Shown here piece by piece: positions 24,401 to 35,500 of a DNA stretch of 64,000 nucleotides. The stretch is taken from positions 1,758,001 to 1,822,000 of the forward strand of contig BDSL01000002.1 in the NCBI GenBank assembly GCA_003116995.1, written 5' to 3'. A model generated the notes under the pieces. It made no database searches and was not told the DNA's origin. It was given only the letters and a program-made list of their open reading frames with translations. Each line of letters begins with the position of its first letter. The first letter of the stretch is position 1. The position numbers and the translations under genes are program-made. This stretch comes from Yamagishiella unicocca (lineage: Eukaryota > Chlorophyta > Chlorophyceae > Chlamydomonadales > Volvocaceae).

Positions 24401-26517
24401 CCGGTTTTCTCCCTACACCTCTCCGTACACAAGCAATGAAGAGAATCGACCGCCAATCTCATCGCCAATTCATCGCCAATCTCATCGCCAATTCATCGCC
24501 AATCTCATCGCCAATCTCATCGCCAATCTCATCGCCAATCTCATCGCCAATCTCATCGCCAATCTCATCGCCAATCTCATCGCCAATTCATCGCCAATCT
24601 CATCGCCAATCTCATCGCCAATCTCATCGCCAATCTCATCGCCAATCTCATCGCCAATCTCATCGCCAATCTCATCGCCAACCTCATCGCTGCGGGTCTG
24701 GCGTCCTTCCCTCCGTCTCCGTCCGCCGCCCTTCCCGCCCAAACACGCACCTGTCGGCCATCGTCGTGTACACCTGCGTGTGGAACACACCCAGGCCGGC
24801 CGCCAGCGCCAGCCCCAGTACGGCATGGCAACCCAGCACCAGGGACTTGAGCAGCACGAAGCCGGCAATACCCTGGCAGGTCGTGTTTCGCACGGGGGCG
24901 GGGGGGGTGGCGAGAGGGGAGGGGAGCGGGGCGCGCGGGCGGGGTTGGGCGGGGTTACTAGTGTACCGGCGGCGAGGAGCGTGAAGGCCGTAGGGTGAGG
25001 TTGTGATGCTGGTTGTCGTCAACGGACCCATGGGACAGCTCCGCCGGGGGTTGTGAGGAAAACCCGCTGGGGGCGAGGTGGGGGCTGTATCTAGCGGCTC
25101 ACCAGGGGCTCCCACGCAGCCAGCCGGCTCCGGGGCTCTTCCCTGCACCGCACTGAACCGCACCCCACCGCACCGCACCGCACCGCTGCGCCCCCCTCAC
25201 ATGCCGCTCACCAGTACTCCCACGGCTCCACGCACAACCAGCTAGCTCTCCTCACCACCCATCGCTACCGCTGCCCGCCCGCGGTCTTGCAGCGAGGACC
25301 CCGAGTCCCCGGCCCATGCACCTCGCCGCCCGGCCTGCTGCCTTCTCCCTCCCCCAGCCTTCGCCCCCGCCCCGCCTTCTTTCTCCCCCCACCCCGCCTG
25401 ACGCCTGCTGCCTTCTCCCCCCCCCCTACATGACGCCTGCTGCCGGCTCACCAGGCATCCGACCACCGCTGTGATGGCCCAGGTGAGGATGGGGATGGGC
25501 GTCAGGCGGCTATCCCGGGAGTAAAACTGCAGGGCAGGAGGAGCACAGGGCCCGGGGGGGATTGCAAGGAAAACCCGTGTACAAAGGGAAACCGTTTAGG
25601 ATAGACGTTTCGACAGGGCCCGGGGGGGAGGGGTGAGAGCCGCATGAAGGGGCCCGGGGGCAGTGAGAGCCGCACATAGGGCCCGGGCCGAGGCCGGGAC
25701 ATGACCCCAGGGCATGAGTCTGGGGCCCCCGGCAAGGCGACTGCTGGGGTGAACTCCCGGGGTCCGGAAGTGGAGGGGAGGGATCGAGTGAAAGGTAGTG
25801 GACGCGTGGCCTGGAGGCCCCCGGCGTCAGCGTGCTTTTTAAAGGTTGGATCCACTAGCTACGTGTCTTCTAGACGATGTTAAGATCGTAAGCGCTGTAT
25901 TGAGAGCTTGCTTGTGCACTGCCAGGCAAAGGCTACAGGACCAGGGGCGCGGGTTGTCCGTCTGGAGGCTCCGCCGGTGGCAGCACGCTTAAAATGCTAA
26001 ATGACCGCTGTGTGCCGGGCATCCATCCCAATCACCCCAGATTTTCCGCAGCGTGCTATCGTTCCAATCCGTGCTGGGGGCCCTAGGGTCGGGTTTGCGT
26101 GGTTTGCGCCGGGACTGCATTGCAGCAGCCTTAGACAATCTGCTGGGACTTACCAGGGAATACCAGATGCCAGGGAATGTTATGGTGATGACGAGCTGCA
26201 GCAAGCAAGCTATTATTCCCTGTGGACAGGCGTGTAGAGTTCGTTGCACGGACGCCCAATATCTTTGCCCACCGTCAATTGCGGGATCATAATGGTTAGT
26301 CGATACCGCAACGATACTGGGACCGCGAACTTACTTGGAGCCGAAGCTCATTCAGGGACACGGCCCGGGACCCGGGTCGCTTATACGCGCTCTTCCATCC
26401 TCCAGAGTGACTCAACCGCAGCTTAGAAGTTTTAGGAGGCATAACGTTTACTTGAGGTGGCCGCTCTGCTGCACTCCTTTGGTCGCCAAACATCGAACCT
26501 GCGCTGGATGCCGTCAT
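21496..26517 (-). CDS. Tetraspanin-like four-pass membrane protein with long Lys/Pro-rich tail, 11 exons
   Basis: Exons in transcript order: 26517-26335, 26219-26154, 25526-25452, 25241-25212, 24872-24751, 24318-24159, 23908-23792, 23496-23303, 22993-22788, 22563-22395, 22240-21496. They are in phase and give 688 residues. TM1 is IIACLLQLVITITFPGIWYS (about 63-83), TM2 IPILTWAITAVVGCL plus the 30-bp exon LVVRGAVGVL, TM3 GFVLLKSLVLGCHAVLGLAL and following (about 122-145), and TM4 LIQLLFISLPTVFSFMVLM (about 214-233). Between TM3 and TM4 lies a loop with nine to ten cysteines (CSSCACAATNDC, CLECKAW, DVCSEA), the layout of a tetraspanin large extracellular loop, though a canonical CCG motif is missing. 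The last about 450 residues are cytosolic by topology: a coiled-coil-like VIREVERVEAGQG segment, poly-Lys blocks and alternating PVPMPVPAP repeats. The tetraspanin call rests on topology. Confidence 0.72.
24451..24690. repeat. 12-bp tandem repeat in tetraspanin-like gene intron 5
   Basis: About 20 copies of AATCTCATCGCC, some shortened to AATTCATCGCC, occupy most of the intron between exons 5 and 6. Because the unit is nearly divisible by three and free of stop codons, it keeps several frames open and creates long spurious reading frames on both strands. Confidence 0.9.
25553..25616 (-). repeat. Intronic splice-site-associated repeat, copy C
   Basis: It sits in intron 2 of the tetraspanin-like gene, about 26 bases upstream of the acceptor at 25527. 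On the gene strand it contains CGAAACGTCTATCCTAAACG and GTACACGGGTTTTCCTTGC, matching copy B over the first block. It is flanked by GGGCCCGGGGGG sequence. Confidence 0.6.
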
Positions 26518-29397
26518 ACACAAAGGCTCCAGCCCCTAGATATATCAGTAATCATAGCTCAATGTTTCGTGTCGCAGAAATTGACATGTCTAAAAGAAGC
26601 GGTCGGACGGTCCATCCACCAGGGCGTGGAACTAAAGAAACAGAAGATTCTGATGCGCACATTGAATATTGATATCCTTTAATAATGGTAAACTAGTAAC
26701 GATTCGTGCCCCTACACCCTTTCAATCGCTTTTGTGACTTGGACGAGCAGCCCTGCGCGCCGCTTCAGGAGCTCACAATGGGAGCGTGCGAGACATGTAA
26801 ATATGTTATAATTGTAATAGTTCATTCCTCCGGCAAGGCAGATTTCCGGCGTTGGAAGTTCGGTGGAAGACGAAGTGGGGTTGCTTTGTTTCAACCCAGG
26901 GTTGCAACGGAGGTACAGTATAGAGCCAGTTGTAGACAAGCGTATGCTTATGTGTTGGCGGGGTAGTTTATGAGCTTCAGTGGGGACGGGCGTGGGTCGG
27001 TCTGGTGTTTGAGGGTAGGCAGGTATGATTAAGGGTAGACAGGGAGATACGGCCAGGTTAGAAGTCGCGTAGATCACCGACGACCTCTGCTGTGGCCACG
27101 ACGCTGAGCATCCTGCGACCACCGTGTCGTGGTCATGACGGCTTTAAGAATGTTGCCTAAATTATGGCAGTGGCCCGAACGTGTGCGGTTACGTAGAGTT
27201 ACGTATGGCACGACACCTGTATCGAAGTCATCACTCACAGTTATACAAACTGGCCAAACGACACATCGACCAACGTTCTACAGGACGCATAAGATTCCGT
27301 TAAACCGGAACAGTCCTGTCTATCTGACGACCTGGCGCGCACCGCAACATTTTTTGCTGTGCGGTCTCAGCTCTTCCTGTGGTTGACTTCGTGGGCACTG
27401 CACGGCACTGCCTACACCCGAATGCGGCAACGGCGACGCCATTCGACAAATTCCACGATTTCCGCCACGGAAATCGCCACGGAATACTCCGGAATACCCG
27501 ACTGCAACTTAGGCAGGCAGCGTTGCCAGTGTCAGCTTCTAAGACGCGGCTTTGCGTAGCGCCTGCAGCGCGCTAACGGAGCGCACGTCGTAAAGACCGC
27601 CGTCACAGCGTCACGTGGCGGAAACATCGTATCGTACTGTACTGCAAGCAACTAGGCATGCACCGGTCCGGCCCCGGTTGCTGCGCCTTTACTCCTTTTC
27701 GCCACCAGTGCAGCAGGGTACACCTCACTCCATTTCGTCGACTTCCCACCACCACCACTCAAACCACCACCGCACCTCACCCAACGACGACTTCGCACCT
27801 GCCGACGTGGCAGTCCAATCGTGGACAGGCGCTGCTGCATGAAAGCACGCCGCAGGCACGCCCCACTCATCCTTCAACCGCCATTCCACAAACCACCAAC
27901 GATATGCAGCCTAAACGCATAAATACATAAAGTGGCGTCGGTGGCGGGGGTGGCTGGGAAGAATTCTACCAGCGACCACTGGCGTAACGACCTGGTCGCT
28001 AACCTTATTATTCTAGCGGTTGTCTGTGTGTGCATGTGTGCTTCGCACGGAGCACCTTCCAAAAAAGGGACAGCCCCCGTCTGTACCAGCATACATAGCA
28101 ATAAATATACACACCGTGAGGGAGCCGTCCTGTTCCTCGTCACGTCCACCACCACAGCACTACAGAAGCAGGAACAGTGATTTTGTCAGGCACGTCCTCC
28201 GGCTGACTAATTTGCGGCTCTACGCATAAGAGGCGACGAGCCGGGGCCCCAGGGGTCGCTCTGGCGTGTCCAAGTATCAGGAATGAGCAGTTCACGCTTG
28301 TCCATAATCTGTGGCTACGAGAGCGCCGCTGAACACAGCCAGGCGCAAGCCGCCCAAACGCCCCGCCACACTACCGTGATCGAGACAACAGCAACAGCCT
28401 CCGGAACACGGCGCAACCTAACGGAGTCATGGCGGCCACTCGTGAGCTGTGCCGCTGAAGTTAGCCTTCAGCTGGCATCGTGTTGAGCAATTCCTACTTA
28501 CTGCACACTCCAACCGCACATATAACTTAACAATACTGGCCAGACTATCCGACAGCAGGAGACCGAGTGTATCCGACAGCAGGAACCGAATTGCCGAGAA
28601 CGTATCACATGCCCTCACCATGCACACACAGATGCAACCGTGCAATGGTTCAGCGAGTCAAAGTGCAATCACCACTAACATATGGTGACGGATCTCCACC
28701 CAAGTAACCAACCCAGCAATGCGGTGTCCCATGACGCCTCCATAAACTACGAGGCCTGTGCCCTTCGCCGCCGCAGCCCCTCTCCATGAGTTCCTATCTT
28801 CCCACTTCCTCGGTGTTCCCAAAGCCATTTCGGCTCGCTTGTCCACAACAAGTTCAAATTTCCCATCCGCCATGAACAAGAATCGCCGTCCCCGAATACA
28901 CCACCTGCCCCGCGACGCCAACCGCTTTGCGATCAGCCAAGCCGGCGCCAGCAGTTCCGCAGCAGCTGGTGGGGGGCAAGCCCAGGCGCAAACGCAGCGC
29001 CTGCAATGCATGAATCCTCATCCATTCCTCATCCATTCCACTACCTCACTTCGTGCCGTGCCCATGCACGTGCCGCGCCGTATTGCCGCGGGTTCACATC
29101 GCCAACAATGGTGAGTGACATCACGCGGCGCTGCGCGTCGACACATGTACCCCGCCGCCGCCGCCACGCGGATCCCATTCGGCCCGCTCCCCAGCAGCCC
29201 GGATCCGGCCCCAGCCCCAGCCCCAGCGTGCCTCTTTCCATCTAAGCTCGCTGTGCACCTAGCCTAGAACCCTGAAGCACCGGTGTACTACATGGCCACG
29301 TCTCTCCGGCCTGAGAGCAGCTCCGACCCAGGGGCCATGCCGGCGCCTCAGCGCCACATCCTAGACCCCTGACACCAACCCTCCAGGGATGTTGTGC
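26518..29397. other. Intergenic region upstream of the tetraspanin-like gene
   Basis: These 2.9 kb lie between the start of the tetraspanin-like gene and the 3' side of the prominin-like gene, both on the - strand. AT-rich stretches (26640-26830) may hold the promoter. Short reading frames occur on both strands but none shows recognisable motifs or consistent splicing. CCATATATAACTT-like and TTAATA sequences occur but no element could be assigned. Confidence 0.4.
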
Positions 29398-29538
29398 CTA
29401 GTGGTACGGACGCGGTGCAGCAGGCCACGCCGCAGGCGTAGCTTGGCCCGTGTACGGGTTGTAGCGGGGCTGCATGCCGTACGGCTGCTGCTGGGGGCCG
29501 CGGTTGTAGGGATGTGGCTGCGGCGGCGGCCTTGCGAG
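29398..29538 (-). other. In-frame continuation of the prominin-like tail after a TGA
   Basis: Directly after the TGA at 29541-29539 the same frame stays open for 46 codons to a TAG at 29400-29398. It reads RPPPQPHPYN, QQQPYGMQPRYNPYTGQATP and ends AAPRPYH. PYTGQ is the motif found twice in the last annotated exon, so this looks like genuine coding sequence. A 33-nt intron (29563-29531, GT...AG, phase-consistent, removing the stop) would join the two parts, but it would be exceptionally short. Confidence 0.5.
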
Positions 29539-32500
29539 TCATTGCCCTCGCGGCGGCGGTGACAAGGGCTGACCCGTGTATGGGTCGACCGGGGTTGCCT
29601 GATACGGCGGCGGCGGTCCTGCGTACGGTGGCGGTGGTCCTGCGTACGGCGGCGGCGGTCCTGCGTACGGCGCTCCTGCGTACGGCGGAGGCGCTCCTGG
29701 GTAAGGAGCCATGGGCTGGCCCGTGTACGGGTCCACGGAAGCGCCGTACGGTGCGCCGGCCATGGCCTGCTGGCCGGGCGCGGAGAGCACCACCGCCTTG
29801 GTGGCCTCTTCGTCGCTGCCCTTGGGTTGCACCTGCTAGCGGTGGCAGGGAGGGAGGAAGGCGCGTAGGTGGGAAGTGGGCCGCGAAATTCCGTGCGAGC
29901 AACGACATGAAAGGTGACAAGGAAGGCGGCATCGCGCCCCGTTACTCCAAGCGGTGATGCACGCGCTACTCAACACCCGCACTAGCCGGCTTCGATCGGC
30001 GCACGCACCTTGCCCTCCAACCGGGACTTGAGCAGCGGCTTGCAGCCGCAGCAGCCGCTGTGCGGCAGCTGGTCCAGGCGGCGCAGGTAGGACATGGCCA
30101 GGTTGCACGCGATGAATATGAGCCAGCCGCCGAAGGTGAAGACCACCCAGGTCTTGGCGCTGTAGTCGGTCACTTCGCAGCAGGGGACGGACTTGAGTCC
30201 CTCGTACAGGGGTCGCACATTGACCACGTCAGCCATGGCAAGGACCTTGTGGATCTGCGGCGGGGAGCGGGGTGGTCGGAAAGCGGTGGAGTTTCATTTG
30301 GAACTATAAAACATGAAACAAGCCGAACAGGAAATAAGAGGAAATCTCAGGCCAGCCCAGCGATGAGGCGTGGGCATAGGGGGACCCGAAGAAGGGTAGG
30401 GTGAGGGCCTGCTGGGTGGCAAGCATGGGTGGCAATTACGAATGCGTGCTACATGCACAGCTTCGGGTACGCCGAGGGGAGAAAAGCTGAGGAGAAGGGC
30501 ACATGATATGTTGCGGTACAACCACTTTTGCTCGCTGGAGAAACCAAGGCAGCAAAAACGTTTACGTCACTTACGTCAGCGAGCGTTTCGTTGATGAAGA
30601 CGGTGATGCTGGTGAGCACGCTTTGCAGTTTTGGGCGGGGCATATAGACGGTTTTGAAGTCGGTGATGATACTCTCGGACAAGTCCACCACGTCGGCCGT
30701 AACCTGCGGTTCCGGGGGCAAGAAAAGCTCAGCGTTGAGGTCGTGTCTCATCCGTACACGCTATCGAACGCGTAATATTTTTACCCAACCCGCTTTTATG
30801 AAAGGCATCTCTATTCGCCTCGCCTCGCGCAGCGACTGTCGAAAACACAGCCTACCGGCCCCATCTACTCCCCGCGTCTCACCCTGTGCTCGCTCCTCCC
30901 TACCGCCTCCCCCCCTGTACGGATTTTTACGCGTACACGGGTTTTTCCCTCACAACCCCCCGCCACACCTGGTCCACATCCACCAGGTCCGCCAGCTTGA
31001 GCACGGCCTTCACACTGGTGGAGTCGTTGCCGAAGAAGTAGTAGTTGAGGAGGGGCTGAGGTGAGCGGAAGGACGGCACAGGACGAGCGAAAGGTGACCA
31101 GATGGCATCGAGCAGGGAGAAGACAGCGAGTAGGTGCGGGGGCGGCTGGGAAAGAGCACGACAGGCTTTTGCTGACTACACGGGTCGCCAGCGCCCCCGC
31201 GCAACTCGCCTAATTGAGCCTGCGCGGCAGCTAGAAGATTCACCGCCCTATGGTACACCCACCCTACCCTGCGCTCCCTCGACAAAAATGCGAAGCCGGC
31301 AGCGCAACATAGTTTACAACACGCACTGCGGATACCTAACAGCCGCTTGGGTTTCCTCCCCCCCCCCGGTGGATTCGCAGCTTATCCTTTACCCACTCCC
31401 ACACGGTTGCCTAAACGTGTATCCGCAGACGCCTCCGCCCGGCTCGTCAACACGGCCCTCCCGCTCACCACCCTCCCCCGGTTCCTCGCTGCCGTCCGCC
31501 CGCCTCACCTCCACGGTGTTGCTCGACCGGACCTCCGTCAGCACAATGTGCTCGCTGTGGTAGCAGCCATCCTGCGCAACTACCAGTACGACAGCGAATA
31601 TCACCGCCAGGAAGAACAGCAGCATGGTCAAGATGAGCAGGAAAAAAATGGCGCAGCCGATGCCCCAGGGGCAGTTGATGGCCACGAAGACAATGAGCAG
31701 GACGCTGAAGAAGGCGGCAATGGCGAGGATGACGCAGATGGCTTGGTAGCGAGCCACGTCGACCTTCTCGACGTTGGCGGTGTTTTTGGACTCGAACTTT
31801 TGGATGTTGCCAACGACCTGCGATTGCACCGATGAGCATTGGGCGGGGCGGGGAGGAGGTCGGTGGGTACGCAGGCCAGGCGAGTAGCCTCTACCTAGCT
31901 GGTGGCCAGTCGGGCCGACCGACGGCCGCGACGACTGACGCTGGGCGACGACGGCGCTGCTGCCGGCTGCTGCACGCCTTACGCATTGTATCGTGAGACA
32001 AAACGCAGACGAGCGTTACGATCAGCCCCCAGGAAGCCAGCCACCCACACCTTCCGGCGGAGCGCGTCTACACCGTCGCCGAACGAGTTGTTGACGTTCG
32101 ACACCTGCACCCGCACTTCGTTGGGCACTGTGACCATCAGGTTCTCCACGCTGGCGACGGTCTTGCTCACTGCAGTCAGCTCCTACGGACGGGTGGGTGC
32201 GGGAAGGTCGGGCACAGGCGGGGCGGGGCGGGCGGGATCAGGCATAAAGGCGTAAGCCGACGAAAGGGAGTGCGGCGTGTCTATCCAATGAAGCGGTTCT
32301 GGGGGGATTCAAGAGTGGGAAAGCTCACCGACGACTTGGGCGTGGGCATGGTGTCGTACACCGACTTGATGGAGCTGGTGATGTCCGAGTAGGGGCCCAG
32401 CGGCGGGACCCGGCTGCCGAGGCTCGCGTCGGTGGTACCCACGGAGGTGTCCACGGACGCCATGTTGGCCTGGACGCTGTCGGTCTTGGCCACCAGACCG

Positions 32501-35500
32501 CCATTAACGACCGCTAGCTGGATGGCGATGACGCCCGTGTTCGTGGCGGCGGTGTCAGCTGAGGTCTGCGGGGGCAAAAGAGACCCGCGGCGGTTTCGGA
32601 GGCGGACGTGGGGCGAGGTGTGGTAGCGGCCAGAGGACGGCGATCCGGTTAGGGGGATCATTGGGCGCATCGGTGGCCTGCCAAGCGCGTCACGGGGGGT
32701 GGCACCTGGCAGCCTACAGGGTGGGGGAGCGGTCAGCGACCTCGGCGGCAGGTCGCGCACAGGGCAGCGAAGCCCACCTTGGCTGTGGCGGTGAGGTCCC
32801 GGGTGGTCCCGGTAGCCGTGACGGTGCTCTTCAGGGCATCGAAATTGGCCTGGGTGAGGCTGTTGTTGTAGACCACAATCGCGGCGGCCGTGGCGTCCTT
32901 CTTGGGCTGCAGGTTGTCGAGCGCGGTCCTGGAGCGGGGCCGGGCGGCGCGGGTGGTTCATTCATTGTCAGTTATGTTTGGAGCGATCGTGGAGTGGAGC
33001 AAAGTAGGGGGCGGCGGTGGCAAGGCCAACGACCCCTGTCCTCTGTCCCCCACACCTCCTCTATCCCCATGAATATCCGCCATCCGCCGCAGCCATCGCA
33101 CCGGCTCCAATGCCAGAACCTGTCCCTGTCTCCCTCTCCATCCACAGACCTATCAACCCTAATGAATGCAAGCGCAAGCGGCGCTTCCACATCTCCATCC
33201 AACTCGCATCCACTCACTTCAGGTTTCCGATGGCGGTTCGGGCGTCGTCAAGCGTGTCCGCTGGAACAGCGCTGATCGCCGTCTGGGTGGCCAGGAGGTC
33301 GTCGGCAAGGGTCGATATAGCTCCCAGGTCCAACTCGCTGGTCAAGGCCGTGAGGTCGGACGACAACGACGCCGGGCTGGGTTGCAGGTTCTGCATGGCG
33401 GTGATGTCGTTGTATACGTTGCGCAACCGCACGACGGCGGTGTTGCTGGCGATATCCAGCTGGGCCACGCTAGCCTGGCGAGGGGCGAAGATACCCGTTA
33501 GCGGGTGCTGACGTCAGCCAACGGTTTGCTGCTGTGGTGGCGATCGGCGCAGAGAACTCCAGGCGTACGAGCCGATGCTCGCTGCGCGAATTGCTCGGCC
33601 AGTTATGCTGGCCAGATCCGGCGCCCCCCAGTCTCCACCTTTGGGTCGGCCGGCAACATGGCCTCCCATGCAGACCCCACCCCATTCCGTGCAATCCCAC
33701 GCGTTTCTACGCTAACCCATTTGGCTTTCCTCTCAGCCCCAGCCCACCCCACCGCTTTCCTCTCAGCCCCAGCCCGCCCCACCGCTTTCCTCTCAGCCCC
33801 AGCCCGCCCCACCGCTTTCCTCTCAGCCCCAGCCCGCCCCACCGCTTTCCTCTCAGCCCCAGCCCGCCCCACCGCTTTCCTCTCAGCCCCAGCCCGCCCC
33901 ACCGCTTTCCTCTCAGCCCCAGCCCACCCCGCCGGTTTCCTCTCAGCCCCAGCCCGCCCCACCGCTTTCCTCGTCTCAGCCCAAGCCCACTCCACGCCTG
34001 GTGCGCCCAACCTGTATGTAATCGACGCGGTCGAGAAGGCTCTTGAGCGCGACGCTCACGTTGCTCCAGGCGTCGGAGAACTTCCTGAGGGCGCTGGCCG
34101 CGCTAGGCAGCTGCGGGGCAGGGGATCAGGTAAGCGAGGGGGTAAGGGTATCTGGAGCCACGGCATACGCGGGGTGCCATCTAGCGCCAGGGGCGAGGGG
34201 AAGCCAAACGAGCGCCTGTTCTGCCCATCAGCATCCCGATAGCGGCACGCGGACCGGCGCTAGGGGGCCCGCTCGGCCCTCCGTGACCGCAGCCGCATAC
34301 TCATCGGCTCATCGGCTCCCTGGCCCCTCCCACCGGCTCATCCCGGACTCCACCCTCGGACTGCAGCGGGCTGCGCGGGCGCGCCTGCAGCTCCAGGCCG
34401 CAGAACTCTGCGGGCTGCCTCGTGCGGACCCCGCAGCCCCCGCCAACCCCGCTCCCTCCCTCCTCCCTCTCCACGCTTTGGCACGTGCCTGGGTGGCGTT
34501 CAGACTCGACACGGCGGTGTTGAGAGCTGACGCAGCGGCCGCCAGGTCGCTCAGCGTGTTGGCGAGGCGGAAACTGCGCCAGGTGTCCAGGGTGCCCAGC
34601 ATGGCCGCCACCGCCGCCTGCCAGCTGCTCACCTCCACATTGGTCATGGCAGCCTCCAGGTCAACGCTGCTGTATGGGCTAAGGGGGCGCAGAGAGGGAG
34701 AGTAGGGGGGAGTCCAGGGCCGTCAGCGGCAGGGGGAGCGGTGGCGATGCTTGTAGGATGGCGGTGGCGGAAATGGAACCGCGGGCTATTGGACATTTGG
34801 ATTGGACCGCGGGCGCCCAGATGAGTCAACGGTCGAGCGCTGGGTGGCGAGTTTTCTTCGTGGCGGATGGACGGAAGGCGCGCACGTGTATGACTGGTGT
34901 CGAAGACGCGGTTTCGGCCGAGTCTTGGGCACCCGGCGTCGCCACATTGGGCTGGACCTACATTGTCTGTTGGGCGTTGAGAGCGGTGAGCTGGACGCTG
35001 AGCGCGTTGAGGAGGGTCGAGTAGTTGTTGAAGGTCACGACGGCGGTGCCCAGCCCCGGCATGCCAGCCGCGAGGGTGCTCACGTTGCCTCCCAGCCCGC
35101 CCGACCCCAGCTGCGACCTCAGGCTCGCCATCTGGCTGCGGACCGACGTGACGCTGGCGTTCAGGGCGGTCAGCGCGGTGTCCACGGTGTTGGGATTGGC
35201 TGCGCTCTGGTCCAGGGTGGCGCCGACTTGCTGTCACAGTGGGGCCGCAGGAGGAGGGAGGGTTTCATAAGAGAATCCGCGAAGCCACGGCTGACAAACC
35301 GAGGGCGGTGACGGTGGCGGGAGGAGGGAGGGTGCTGGCGGAGAACTAACCTAGATGAAATGCGCGTCGAAGCCAAGGTTCAGAGGGAGCTCAGCTACAG
35401 GGTGCGGTAGGGAGCTCAGCTACAGGGTGCGGTAGGGAGCTCAGCTACAGGGTGCGGTAGGGAGCTCAGCTACAGGGTGCGGTAGGGAGCTCAGCTACAG

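Noticed and set aside
23817..24998. Long reading frames of more than 350 residues on the + strand
   Set aside because: They are kept open by the 12-bp AATCTCATCGCC tandem repeat and run antisense to exons and introns of the tetraspanin-like gene; there are no protein motifs.
33505..34242. Reading frames of 245 and 170 residues with SAPARPTAFL or PLSPSPPHRF repeats
   Set aside because: They are translations of the 30-bp minisatellite in prominin-like intron 10.
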